From Flavobacterium pectinovorum (GTDB taxonomy: Bacteria; Bacteroidota; Bacteroidia; Flavobacteriales; Flavobacteriaceae): 64,000 nt of DNA. Positions 1 through 8,701 of the stretch are shown in pieces. Each line of letters starts with the position of its first letter. The stretch's first letter is position 1. The translations under genes and the position numbers were made by a program. The notes under the pieces were generated by a model. The model saw only the letters and a list, made by a program, of their open reading frames with translations. It made no database searches and was not told the origin of the DNA. The stretch spans positions 109,611 through 173,610 of the forward strand of contig NZ_JAFEVZ010000011.1 of NCBI RefSeq assembly GCF_022802975.1, read 5' to 3'.

Positions 1-1
1 C

Positions 2-757
2 GGAATTTCACAGGATTTTTCGATGGGAATTCTGGACTTCGAAAATCCGTTGCAGGTATTTGCACCAAAACCCGGAAAAGGTGCAATCGAAAATCCCGAA
101 GAAGCGTTTAATAAAACAGATGTTCTTCCTGTTGGAATTTATTCGATAAGTGAAGAACTCGATTCTAAATATGTATTTGCTGATTTAGGCTTGACGCAGG
201 AATTATTGATGTACAAGCCGAATCAGATTTCCGGTATCGAATTGAAACTGAAACCAAATGCTGATGAGAAAGCGATACGTTCTCAACTCCAGATGATTTT
301 CAAAAATAAAATTACGCTAAAAAACAGAGCCCAGCTTAATGAGTCCTTATACAAAATGCTCAACACAGAAAATATTGTTGTCTACCTGATTTTTACGCTG
401 GTTATAATTGTAGCACTTTTTAATTTGGTTGGAGCTTTAATTATGATGATTTTAGAAAAGAAAGGAAACTTAAAAACCCTTTTTAATCTAGGTACTGAAA
501 TCAATCATCTGCGAAAAATATTTTTATTGCAGGGAACATTATTAAGCGTATTTGGAGGAATAATCGGTCTCATTCTGGGTATGATTTTAGTATTCCTGCA
601 ACAGCAATACGAACTGATTATGATTACGCCAACTTTGGCCTATCCTGTTGTTTTCTCATTCGAAAATGTACTTATCGTTATGACCACAATTGTTATTCTT
701 GGGTTTGTGGCTTCCTTAATTGCCAGCAGCCGTGTAAGTAAAAAGCTGTTGGATTAG
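2..757 (+). CDS. FtsX/LolE-like ABC transporter permease, C-terminal part
   Basis: The reading frame is open to the left edge of the window, so the gene starts outside it; an internal ATG lies at 23. What is visible is a soluble periplasmic-type segment of about 115 residues followed by three hydrophobic segments (about 117-143, 165-192 and 212-235 counted from that ATG). This is the usual C-terminal half of FtsX-domain permeases of the LolC/LolE/MacB kind, which couple an ABC ATPase to movement of lipids or lipoproteins at the inner membrane. The substrate cannot be read from this fragment and no ATPase gene is next to it on the visible side. Confidence 0.8.
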   Translation, partial: GISQDFSMGILDFENPLQVFAPKPGKGAIENPEEAFNKTDVLPVGIYSISEELDSKYVFADLGLTQELLMYKPNQISGIELKLKPNADEKAIRSQLQMIFKNKITLKNRAQLNESLYKMLNTENIVVYLIFTLVIIVALFNLVGALIMMILEKKGNLKTLFNLGTEINHLRKIFLLQGTLLSVFGGIIGLILGMILVFLQQQYELIMITPTLAYPVVFSFENVLIVMTTIVILGFVASLIASSRVSKKLLD

Positions 758-824
758 TATTTCTTCCTAAAAAATATTACTTATATTTACCGCCTCAAAA
801 ATTCTACAGCATATGATTGTTTCT

Positions 825-858
825 GCCTAATCCTATTTTATTTTTAGAATAATTAGGA
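825..858. terminator. weak hairpin after the permease gene
   Basis: CCTAAT at 826-831 can pair with ATTAGG at 852-857, with partly pairing AT-rich sequence between. It lies in the gap between two plus-strand genes and could end the upstream transcript, but the stem is short and no clean T-run follows. Confidence 0.25.
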
Positions 859-928
859 TACTTACGTTTTTACTTTTCAGTTCAGATTAATACATCTGGA
901 TCAATTTTATCATTTATCCTAAAATATC

Positions 929-2356
929 ATGACAGAAACAATTATAAAGAAAAGTCTATTTTCTAAAATTTTTACCACATTAAAACAAGCGCTGAAAGGC
1001 GACGAATCATTTGATTACACATCCGGAAGCATTAAAAAAGCAGTAATCCTGTTAGCCATTCCAATGGTTTTGGAAATGATGATGGAGTCGGTTTTTGCAT
1101 TAGTCGATTTGTATTTCGTAGGGCATTTGGAACATAGCAGTTTTGCGATTCAGACTGTTGGTTTAACCGAATCAGTTTTGACAATTATATATTCTCTTGC
1201 TATTGGAATGAGCATGGCAGCGACAGCAGTTGTGGCCAGACGTATTGGAGAGAAAGATCCGGTTGCTGCTGCAAAAGCCGGAATGCAGGCGATTATTATT
1301 GCTTTTGCACTTAATAGTGTATTGAGCATTTTTGGAATTATGTATGCAAAAGACATTCTTATACTTATGGGATCGTCTGTAGAATCGGCCGAACACGGTT
1401 TCAGATTTACCCAAATCATGATTGGTTCCAGTTTATGCATTATGCTTTTGTTCCTGATAAACGGAATTTTTCGTGGTGCGGGAAATGCAGCTATTGCTAT
1501 GAAAAGCCTTTGGATTGCCAATATCTGCAACATTATTTTATGTCCGATTTTAATTAACGGTTTCGGACCAATTCCGGCTTTTGGATTGGTTGGAGCTGCA
1601 TTAGCCACAACATGCGGAAGAAGTATTGGAGTTCTGTATCAGATCTATCATTTATTTTTTGGGAATGGAATTTTAAAAATCAAGATCTCCTATTTCGCTC
1701 CGGATTTTACACAAATAAAAGCTTTGGTAAAAATTGCAGCTCCGGGAATTTTACAATTTGTAATCGCATCCTGCAGTTGGATTTTCCTGGCAAAATTGGT
1801 AGCTACAACCGGAGGAGATCATGGGTCGGCAGGTTATCAGACCGCACTTCGGATTATGATGTTTTTTATCCTTCCTGCCTGGGGATTGAGTAATGCAGCG
1901 GCAACTTTAGTCGGACAGAATTTAGGAGCCAAACAAATCGAACGTGCTGAAAAATCGGTTTTTACAACAGCAAAATACAACGTGATTTTCATGGCTTCAA
2001 TTATGATTATTACATTAGTTTTTGGCAACTATATTATCTCTTTTTTTACGAATGATCAAATGGTCAAAACAATTGCTGCTGAAGCATTGCGTACCATGAG
2101 CATCGGATTTATTTTTTACGGAATCGGAATGGTTTTGATTAATACCTTCAACGGGGCAGGAGATACCTGGACACCAACCGGAATTAATTTCTTCGGATTC
2201 TGGCTGTTCCAGATTCCGCTTGCTTATGTATTGGCAAAACATTTTAATATGGGACCAACCGGAGTTTTTATTGCCATTCCGGTTGCAGAAACTGCCATAA
2301 CGTTGGCTGGAATTTTCTTTTATAAAAGAGGAAAGTGGAAACGTATTGAGGTTTAA
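929..2356 (+). CDS. MATE family efflux transporter
   Basis: A 475-residue polytopic membrane protein with about twelve hydrophobic segments in two similar halves, the normal size for the multidrug and toxic compound extrusion family (NorM/DinF-like). Typical family stretches are seen after the first segment (SVFALVDLYFVGHL) and in loops such as GIFRGAGNAAIAM and NTFNGAGDTWTPT. The first 35 residues are polar and cytoplasmic. Family members export cationic drugs or metabolites in exchange for Na+ or H+; the substrate here is unknown. It stands alone in a 171-bp upstream gap and is followed by the amidase gene on the same strand, so the two may be co-transcribed. Confidence 0.92.
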   Translation: MTETIIKKSLFSKIFTTLKQALKGDESFDYTSGSIKKAVILLAIPMVLEMMMESVFALVDLYFVGHLEHSSFAIQTVGLTESVLTIIYSLAIGMSMAATAVVARRIGEKDPVAAAKAGMQAIIIAFALNSVLSIFGIMYAKDILILMGSSVESAEHGFRFTQIMIGSSLCIMLLFLINGIFRGAGNAAIAMKSLWIANICNIILCPILINGFGPIPAFGLVGAALATTCGRSIGVLYQIYHLFFGNGILKIKISYFAPDFTQIKALVKIAAPGILQFVIASCSWIFLAKLVATTGGDHGSAGYQTALRIMMFFILPAWGLSNAAATLVGQNLGAKQIERAEKSVFTTAKYNVIFMASIMIITLVFGNYIISFFTNDQMVKTIAAEALRTMSIGFIFYGIGMVLINTFNGAGDTWTPTGINFFGFWLFQIPLAYVLAKHFNMGPTGVFIAIPVAETAITLAGIFFYKRGKWKRIEV

Positions 2357-2423
2357 AATGTTTATTTTGTGCAATATTTCTTAAATATTTTCGTTGGATT
2401 TAAATAACCAAAAAGATATTTTT

Positions 2424-3023
2424 ATGAAAACCAGAATTAAAATTTCAGTAGTTTTAAGCATTGTATTATTTGGACTATTTGCTTTTACATCAATAGAAAA
2501 AAAGATAATTGTTATTGATGCTGCTCATGGCGGATCTGATTTTGGAGCAACGTTGGCAGGATCACAGGAAAAAATAATTGTTGAAACAATTGCTAAAAAG
2601 ATTAAAAGTCAGAATAAGAATGAAAATCTGGAAATTGTTCTGCTTCGGGAAGGTGATAATTTTATGGAATTAGATGAAAGAGTTTCAATTATCAATAAAT
2701 TAAATCCGAATTTAGTGATTTCATTGCATATTAACGCTTCTAAGGATTTTAGTAAAAATGGAGTTGAAGCTTACATTTCTTCAGATGCTAAATTTTATAA
2801 TCAGTCAAAAAAAAGTGCTGAAACTGTATTGGAAAAAATAACTGCTGAAAATTTATCCAAAGGGAAAGTTGCCGAAGCTAATTTCTTTATTTTAAAAAAG
2901 TCCGATTGTCCTGCAATGACTCTGGAATTGGGATATCTTAGCAATGAAAAAGACAGAAAATATATTACCAGCGAAAAGGGACAAAATGAAATTGCTGAAA
3001 AAATATTAGAAGCCATTAAATAA
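2424..3023 (+). CDS. N-acetylmuramoyl-L-alanine amidase (Amidase_3 type)
   Basis: Zinc amidase that cuts the bond between muramic acid and the stem peptide of peptidoglycan. After an N-terminal signal or anchor segment (residues 1-23) comes one Amidase_3 domain with the expected zinc and catalytic residues: His35 in DAAHGG, Glu49, His102 in SLHIN and Glu168 in LELGYLSN. At 199 residues it is a minimal form with no cell-wall binding repeats. I chose ATG 2424 over a TTG at 2394 because the signal segment begins there. It is secreted to the periplasm or membrane-anchored and converges on dusB across a shared terminator. Confidence 0.88.
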   Translation: MKTRIKISVVLSIVLFGLFAFTSIEKKIIVIDAAHGGSDFGATLAGSQEKIIVETIAKKIKSQNKNENLEIVLLREGDNFMELDERVSIINKLNPNLVISLHINASKDFSKNGVEAYISSDAKFYNQSKKSAETVLEKITAENLSKGKVAEANFFILKKSDCPAMTLELGYLSNEKDRKYITSEKGQNEIAEKILEAIK

Positions 3024-3041
3024 AAGATATTCTTTAAAAGA

Positions 3042-3079
3042 AAAAGACCTTCAAATTTTCAAATGAAGGTCTTTTTTTA
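3042..3079. terminator. bidirectional rho-independent terminator
   Basis: A 13-bp stem (3042-3054 with 3065-3077, core AAGACCTTCA/TGAAGGTCTT) has an A-run on the left and a T-run on the right, so it can stop transcription from both sides. It lies between the convergent amidase and dusB genes. Confidence 0.85.
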
Positions 3080-3081
3080 TT

Positions 3082-4074
3082 TTAAACAAACTCATATCCG
3101 GCATAAACCTGTTCAATTTCTTTCATAATGGCGAATAAATTTTCAGGTTCGTCTGTGGTAACTAATTTTTGTTTGAATTCTTTAAACGAATGAATTCCTT
3201 TGAAATAATTGGTATAATGACGGCGCATTTCTACAATTCCAAGACGTTCGCCTTTCCAGTCCATTGACCATTGCAAATGGTTTCTGGCAGCTTCAACACG
3301 ATCAATAACCGTTGGAGCAGGCAAGTGTTCTCCGGTTTTAAAGAAATGTTTGATTTCATTAAAAATCCAAGGATAACCAATTGCAGCACGGCCAATCATG
3401 ATGCCGTCAATTCCGTATTCATTTTTATATTGTAATGCTTTTTCGGGACTGTCGATATCACCGTTTCCAAAAATAGGCATTGTAATTCTTGGGTTGTTTT
3501 TTACACGTGCAATATGTGACCAGTCAGAGTGGCCTTTGTACATTTGGGCACGGGTTCTGGCGTGAATTGTTAAAGCCTGAACACCAATATCCTGAAGTCT
3601 TTCTGCCACTTCATCAATATTGATGGAGCTATCATCCCAGCCCAAACGTGTTTTTACCGTAACAGGCAAATCAGTACTTCTGATCACGGCTTTCGTTAAA
3701 CGAACCATTAAATCAACATCTTTCAAAACTCCGGCTCCTGCACCTTTACAAACTACTTTTTTTACCGGACATCCAAAATTAATATCAACCAAATCCGGTT
3801 TTACCGTAGAAACAATTTTAGACGAAAGTGCCATCGCTTCTTCATCACCACCAAAAATCTGAATTCCAACAGGACGTTCGTAATCAAAAATATCCAGTTT
3901 CATGCGGCTTTTTATAGCATCACGAATCAATCCTTCCGATGAAATAAATTCAGAATACATCATGTCAGCGCCGTGTGTTTTGCATAATCTGCGAAACGGC
4001 GGATCACTAACATCTTCCATCGGTGCGAGTAATAAAGGAAATTCGGGTAATTCTATGTTGCCAATCTTGACCAT
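3082..4074 (-). CDS. dusB: tRNA-dihydrouridine synthase (DusB-like)
   Basis: FMN enzyme that reduces specific uridines of tRNA to dihydrouridine with NADPH. The TIM-barrel hallmarks are clear: LAPMEDVSDPPFRRL near the N-terminus, DINFGCPVKKV, the catalytic cysteine (Cys109 from the chosen start) before KGAGAGVL, VKTRLGWDD, HARTRAQMYKG and the GNGDI and GIMIGRAAIG phosphate-binding stretches. Size (330 residues) is normal. An in-frame ATG 18 bp upstream (4092) is possible, but the conserved family N-terminus begins at MVKIGNIELP. It is a housekeeping gene between the amidase and the pigment cluster. Confidence 0.92.
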   Translation of the reverse strand: MVKIGNIELPEFPLLLAPMEDVSDPPFRRLCKTHGADMMYSEFISSEGLIRDAIKSRMKLDIFDYERPVGIQIFGGDEEAMALSSKIVSTVKPDLVDINFGCPVKKVVCKGAGAGVLKDVDLMVRLTKAVIRSTDLPVTVKTRLGWDDSSINIDEVAERLQDIGVQALTIHARTRAQMYKGHSDWSHIARVKNNPRITMPIFGNGDIDSPEKALQYKNEYGIDGIMIGRAAIGYPWIFNEIKHFFKTGEHLPAPTVIDRVEAARNHLQWSMDWKGERLGIVEMRRHYTNYFKGIHSFKEFKQKLVTTDEPENLFAIMKEIEQVYAGYEFV

Positions 4075-4121
4075 CTTCAATATTTTTTGCAAAATTACAA
4101 CATTTAGTTCAATTAAAAAGA

Positions 4122-4222
4122 TTCTGAGTTTCTAAGATGTTAAGGTTCTGAGTTTTTATACTTGTTTAATTTTAAAAAGAAAAACTCAGAAGCTTAGAAT
4201 CTCAGTATCTTAGCAACTTAGA
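4122..4222. repeat. imperfect inverted repeat at the pigment cluster edge
   Basis: Words such as TTCTGAGTTTTT and AAAAACTCAGAA, and CTAAGATGTT and AGTATCTTAG, face each other across about 25 bp. The whole 100-bp gap between the CoA-ligase-like gene and dusB can fold into a long hairpin. It belongs to the class of intergenic palindromes seen elsewhere in this window, and it could also terminate the long minus-strand operon. Confidence 0.6.
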
Positions 4223-5513
4223 ATGAAGTTCTATAATCAAAAAATCGAATGGGTTTTCGGCTCATTGGGTTAAAAACTAAAGGGTTTAAAGTTTCTTTTG
4301 AGGCGAATTCTATTTTTGGCGTCACTCTCAGTTTGGCTCTGAAGTGGTCTTTGATTTCCTGAAGAAATTCCGGAGTTTGATTTTTAACAGCAATTTTTAT
4401 CAGGATTTCATCGGTACCTAAATCGTTGGTTGAAATTTCAATTAAATGATTTTCGATGTTATCAAAACTGCTCAAAACATCATTCATCGCTGGTGGATAA
4501 AGTGTCGTTCCTTTATATTTTATCATTTGCTTTTTACGGCCGACAACTGGTCCGACACGAGACGTGTTTCTCCCGCAGGCGCAAGGTTCTTCGTGTAACT
4601 GTACAATATCTCCGGTTTTAAAACGCAATAATGGCATGGCTTCAATTCCTAAAGTTGTAAAAGTCAGTTCGCCGGTTTCGCCATTTTTAACCGGGATATT
4701 GTTTTCATCCAGAACTTCAACAATAATCAATTCCGGATGATGATGCCCGCCCTGACCGTGTTCACATTCTGTAAAAGCAGTGCTCATTTCGGTGGAAGCA
4801 TAAGTCGAAAATAACTTAATATTCCATTTATCCGTAATTTTTTTCGATAGAATATTCATTGAAAAATCCTGTTCTCTCAAAGATTCTCCGATGCAAATAG
4901 CTCCTTTTATGCTCGAATTATTATAATCTATTCCGTGAATTTCCGCATATTCAATTAATTTCAAAAGGAAAGAAGGAACGGTAATCAAATAACTCGGATT
5001 GTATTTTAAAATCGAATCCCACTGCATTTCCGGAATTCCGGCTCCAATGCGGATAACACCGACTTTCAATTTTCTCAGACCCAAAAAATAAGCCAGACCG
5101 GCCATAAATTTTCTGTCAATTGTAGTCATTAATTGTACAACATCGCCCTCTGCAATTCCTGCACAGGCAAATGAAATGGCTTCATTATAAGCCAATCGGT
5201 CTAAATCAGAATCGGTTAAACCAAAAGTTACCGGATCGCCTAAAGTTCCTGATGTAGAGGCATAATCGATAATTTTATACTGTGGTACACACAAAAAATC
5301 ATCGTTATATTGCTGTAAATCTTCTTTTGTAGTTACTGGTAAAAATTGTAAATCTTCGAGTGTTTTCACTTTTGAAATATCAATATTTTGTCCGGCGAAA
5401 AGTCTTTTATAAAATGGAGAATTCTCGCTGATATAAGCTAAAAGGTCAGCTAATTTTTGTTCCTGAAAAATTTTAATTTCCTCTAAAGAATTTTTTTCTA
5501 TCGCTGGAATCAT
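4218..5513 (-). CDS. phenylacetate-CoA ligase-like adenylate-forming enzyme
   Basis: Acyl-adenylating enzyme of the PaaK-like branch (431 residues). The phosphate-binding loop STSGTLGDP lies at about residues 86-94, the adenylate-binding stretch is STYASTEMSTAF, and the hinge region is RFKTGDIVQL followed by a CACGR cluster. In flexirubin and aryl-polyene clusters such an enzyme is expected to activate the 4-hydroxycinnamate made by the ammonia-lyase of this locus (36361-37881) and load it for chain extension; that substrate is inferred from context. It is the last gene of the minus-strand train and overlaps the preceding gene by 4 bp (5510-5513), which indicates co-translation. Confidence 0.82.
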   Translation of the reverse strand: MIPAIEKNSLEEIKIFQEQKLADLLAYISENSPFYKRLFAGQNIDISKVKTLEDLQFLPVTTKEDLQQYNDDFLCVPQYKIIDYASTSGTLGDPVTFGLTDSDLDRLAYNEAISFACAGIAEGDVVQLMTTIDRKFMAGLAYFLGLRKLKVGVIRIGAGIPEMQWDSILKYNPSYLITVPSFLLKLIEYAEIHGIDYNNSSIKGAICIGESLREQDFSMNILSKKITDKWNIKLFSTYASTEMSTAFTECEHGQGGHHHPELIIVEVLDENNIPVKNGETGELTFTTLGIEAMPLLRFKTGDIVQLHEEPCACGRNTSRVGPVVGRKKQMIKYKGTTLYPPAMNDVLSSFDNIENHLIEISTNDLGTDEILIKIAVKNQTPEFLQEIKDHFRAKLRVTPKIEFASKETLNPLVFNPMSRKPIRFFDYRTSF

Positions 5514-7177
5514 TGTAATTTTCTTTTGAGTTTTTTTAAATATTTTTCAATTTCTGCTTTTTCAGGAGCGGTAGTAATTTCTTTGGTCAGTGCTTTTTTA
5601 AAATGAATCTGAGCCTGCAGAAATTCTTTTGTTTGGTAAAAGTACAATCCTGTTTTATAATACACAACCCAATAATCCGGGTTCAAGGATTGATAATTCT
5701 GAATGAATTCTGCTGAAATTATTTCCTTTTTTTTCAGATACAAATCCATTTGATGATCTTCAGCTTTAAACTTTTTATAGTTTTGAAAAGCTTCCGTTTT
5801 TATAAAAGGATCTTTGGCAATATTTAAATTTTCCTGTTCGAATGAAATTTCGACATTCGACTTTTTGCCATTAAAAACAGAATCTAAATTGTAACAGACA
5901 AATTCCCCTAATTGATACGGATTTGCCGAAACCCAGACTAATTTTTCTTTTGGTTTAAAAATAATTCCGTGATGCGCCATTAACTGATTCAGCGATTTTT
6001 CATTTCCAAACCCTAAAGGAATATTATTTAACCCCTCTTTGTTTCTGAGAATTTCAGAAGCAATCTGCGGATTGATCTTTTTATTTTCGGATAAAAGTTC
6101 CTGCATTCTTTCAAATCGGTATTCAGAATGACTGTTTACAATTTGTTCCTGATTTCGTTTATCATTTTTAAAAGCATCTCCCTGAAAATGATTGGAGCAA
6201 ATTAACTGACTGGTATTTGGCATATCATAAACATCCATTTTTTTTGGAGAAACTTCAATCAAAACCGCTTTATTGTCCTGAGCGCTTCCTACCATTATAG
6301 ATTCTGAAACAAATACTTTTCTTTTTTTGGCAATGGCGATCGCTTCCTCAATATTTTGAGCGTGTTGTAAAATTTCACGGGTCAGAATCGAAATAGGTGT
6401 TTTGGCAATCAGCGGTATTTTAGATTTCGAAGCATTTATAGTTACTGTCAAACCCTGCTGATTCATTCCGGAAACGGCGCCAATCATTCCGGGCCAGGAA
6501 ACCATCATAAAATTGTGTCCTTTTTCAGGTTGTACAAAAGCAATGATTTTATTTTCTGCGAAAGCGTCATTCACATAAAAATCAAAATTGCGTCCGAGAA
6601 TTAAATTTCCGTCCTCAGATTTTTCATTCCATGCAGCAAAAGACGAACATCCAACCAATGCCAAATCCTGTAAAGCGTGCCCAATGTCGTGCGCCGCATG
6701 CAGGTACAAACCACGCTGATATTGAGGTGCGATGTTGTCAAATTCATGCGAAGTATATTGTGAAATTCCGTAAATTTCTGTCTGATATTCTTCAGGAACA
6801 TTCAGATATAATTTTCGGTTGAACCAGCTCAAAAAATGGCGTAACATTTTCTGCTGAAATTTTGAAGGGACAAGATCTGTTATTTTAGAGAAAAAAATGC
6901 GTTGCTGTTTTTGCAAAAGTGAATCTGACAATGCTCCGGTTGTAAGTCCAATTTCCAACGGATCGCCTTCGACATATAATTCCCAAAGACCCTGTTTGTT
7001 TTTTGAAAGTGAATTATTCCCTGAAATAAAAGAGCTGTCAGAAAGTTTTGTTATAACAGGTTTTACAGCATTATAATTTGAAATGTCAGGCAGATGTTTT
7101 TTTGATTTTGAAGTACCACAGGAAGCCAACATTCCTAAAAAACCGATAAGAAAAAGATGTGTAATTCGGTTTTTCAT
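5510..7177 (-). CDS. C45-family autoproteolytic acyltransferase/hydrolase, lipoprotein
   Basis: A 555-residue lipoprotein: the signal peptide ends in the lipobox LASC (Cys20). The core resembles the peptidase C45 / acyl-CoA:6-aminopenicillanate acyltransferase family, Ntn hydrolases that self-cleave before a cysteine. The likely nucleophile is Cys177 in VGCSSFAAWN, followed by GNLILGRNFDFYVND and GMIGAVSGMNQQGLTVTINA, typical of this family. The last 100 residues look like TPR-type helices. In the flexirubin cluster it may join the aryl-polyene acid to the dialkylresorcinol at the outer membrane; that is inference from position and family. Confidence 0.78.
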   Translation of the reverse strand: MKNRITHLFLIGFLGMLASCGTSKSKKHLPDISNYNAVKPVITKLSDSSFISGNNSLSKNKQGLWELYVEGDPLEIGLTTGALSDSLLQKQQRIFFSKITDLVPSKFQQKMLRHFLSWFNRKLYLNVPEEYQTEIYGISQYTSHEFDNIAPQYQRGLYLHAAHDIGHALQDLALVGCSSFAAWNEKSEDGNLILGRNFDFYVNDAFAENKIIAFVQPEKGHNFMMVSWPGMIGAVSGMNQQGLTVTINASKSKIPLIAKTPISILTREILQHAQNIEEAIAIAKKRKVFVSESIMVGSAQDNKAVLIEVSPKKMDVYDMPNTSQLICSNHFQGDAFKNDKRNQEQIVNSHSEYRFERMQELLSENKKINPQIASEILRNKEGLNNIPLGFGNEKSLNQLMAHHGIIFKPKEKLVWVSANPYQLGEFVCYNLDSVFNGKKSNVEISFEQENLNIAKDPFIKTEAFQNYKKFKAEDHQMDLYLKKKEIISAEFIQNYQSLNPDYWVVYYKTGLYFYQTKEFLQAQIHFKKALTKEITTAPEKAEIEKYLKKLKRKLQ

Positions 7178-7185
7178 AATTCAAT

Positions 7186-8700
7186 TTATTCAGTCTGGTT
7201 AATTTTGTTAATCAAATATTCTTTCCCAACAATTTCAGAACAAGTTACAACCGCTCCAATTGTAACGCCCAGAACACCGTGCATGCTGATGCTTTGGCCA
7301 GTGAGATACAAATTTTCTAATTTGGTTTTTGACGGAATCAACGTTTTCATCGGATTGTTGGAATCTTTAACGTAACCATACATATTGCCTTTATCACCGC
7401 CAATATAATCACGGTACGAGAGTGGGCTTGAAGTATGAACAGACTGAATACAGTCTCTGATTCCTGGAAATTTTATTTCGATTTCATCTAAAAATTTTGC
7501 TGTTTTTCTGGCTTTGAATTCTTCATAACTTTCACCACGGTCATTTTTTTCGACAGTTGTATTAAATGTATTTGTCCAGGGCAGAACATCGTTAAATTTC
7601 ATGTACGTAATAAAAGTCATTCCGTCTGCCCAGATTTCATTTTCTTGTGAAGCATTCATAGAAGCCATATACATTTTTGGCCAGGAATTTTCATCGTATT
7701 CATGTGCTGTCCATACTTCGCTGCTATTCTTAAAATGATAGTAATTATGGTTGATGTATTTGAAAGTCTCCGGCTTAAAAACCAGATACAGACTAAAAGC
7801 TGAAAGAACGCCTTCCAGATTTTGTATCCGGCTGAAAAAAGGTTTTCTGAAATTTTCTTCACCGGCCATTTTCAAAGTCGTTTTCGGTTCAATATTCGAA
7901 ATAAAAAGCTTTCCGGAAACCTGTGTTCCGTCTTTTATTTTAACCGAATTTACTTTGTGATTTTCGACTTCGAAATTGATGACTTCTTTATGTTTGTAGA
8001 ATTCGCCGCTGTATTTTTTAAGCTGTTTCAACAGCTGTTTGGTAATCTGGCTTCCACCGTTGATACAGCGCCATGAACTTTCTATATACGAATTTACAAT
8101 TAGCGCATGAACATAAAATGGAGACTTATCCGGAAGACCTGCGTATAGAAAATTCGAACCTGCCAGAACGGCTTTTAGTTTTTCATTTTGGGTAAATGAA
8201 TCAATCGTTTTTTTAGCATTCAGCGTTAAAATCTCATCGTCATATTTCCCTTCCCATTCTAAATTATAGAGCGGAAAAGAATCGCAGACTGCTTTTAAAT
8301 TTTGACAGTATTTTTCAATATTTGCTTTTTCTTCGGGAAAGTATTTTTCTAACTGGCGAACAAAATTATCATAGCCCTGCGCATGCGGGTACTCGTTATT
8401 ATCGTCTTCAAAAGAAATAATATCAAAAGCATTTTCGTCTAATTGTTTCAGGTTTAGTTTATTAATAATTCCAAGATATTTAAAATACTGATACAGGTTC
8501 TGACCTTCGCCTAAACCTCCGATGTAATGAATTCCGGTATCAAAAATCGTTTTATCACGAACAAAAGTCTGCAAATTTCCACCGTACTGATTGTTCTTTT
8601 CGAGCACGCAAACGCTGTAGCCTTCTTTGGCCAGAATAATAGCAGAAACCAATCCGCCCAAACCGCTGCCTACAATTACTATGTCGTATTGCTCTTTCAT
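7186..8700 (-). CDS. phytoene desaturase/retinol saturase-like FAD oxidoreductase
   Basis: FAD-dependent amine-oxidase-fold protein of 504 residues. The dinucleotide-binding motif VIVGSGLGGLVSAIILAKEG is at residues 7-26 and is followed by the acidic LEKN. The C-terminal FAD motif is NLYLTGQSISMHGVLGVTIGA, as in CrtI-like desaturases and all-trans-retinol 13,14-reductases. It probably oxidises or reduces part of a polyene or alkyl chain during pigment synthesis; which step is unknown. The start is 2 bp after the stop of the 1224-residue fusion gene, so the two are translated from one message. Confidence 0.82.
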   Translation of the reverse strand: MKEQYDIVIVGSGLGGLVSAIILAKEGYSVCVLEKNNQYGGNLQTFVRDKTIFDTGIHYIGGLGEGQNLYQYFKYLGIINKLNLKQLDENAFDIISFEDDNNEYPHAQGYDNFVRQLEKYFPEEKANIEKYCQNLKAVCDSFPLYNLEWEGKYDDEILTLNAKKTIDSFTQNEKLKAVLAGSNFLYAGLPDKSPFYVHALIVNSYIESSWRCINGGSQITKQLLKQLKKYSGEFYKHKEVINFEVENHKVNSVKIKDGTQVSGKLFISNIEPKTTLKMAGEENFRKPFFSRIQNLEGVLSAFSLYLVFKPETFKYINHNYYHFKNSSEVWTAHEYDENSWPKMYMASMNASQENEIWADGMTFITYMKFNDVLPWTNTFNTTVEKNDRGESYEEFKARKTAKFLDEIEIKFPGIRDCIQSVHTSSPLSYRDYIGGDKGNMYGYVKDSNNPMKTLIPSKTKLENLYLTGQSISMHGVLGVTIGAVVTCSEIVGKEYLINKINQTE

Positions 8701-8701
8701 T

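Noticed and set aside
1150..1608. Minus-strand open frame of 152 codons
   Set aside because: It lies wholly inside the MATE gene on the other strand, lacks any family pattern and has the skewed composition of a shadow frame.
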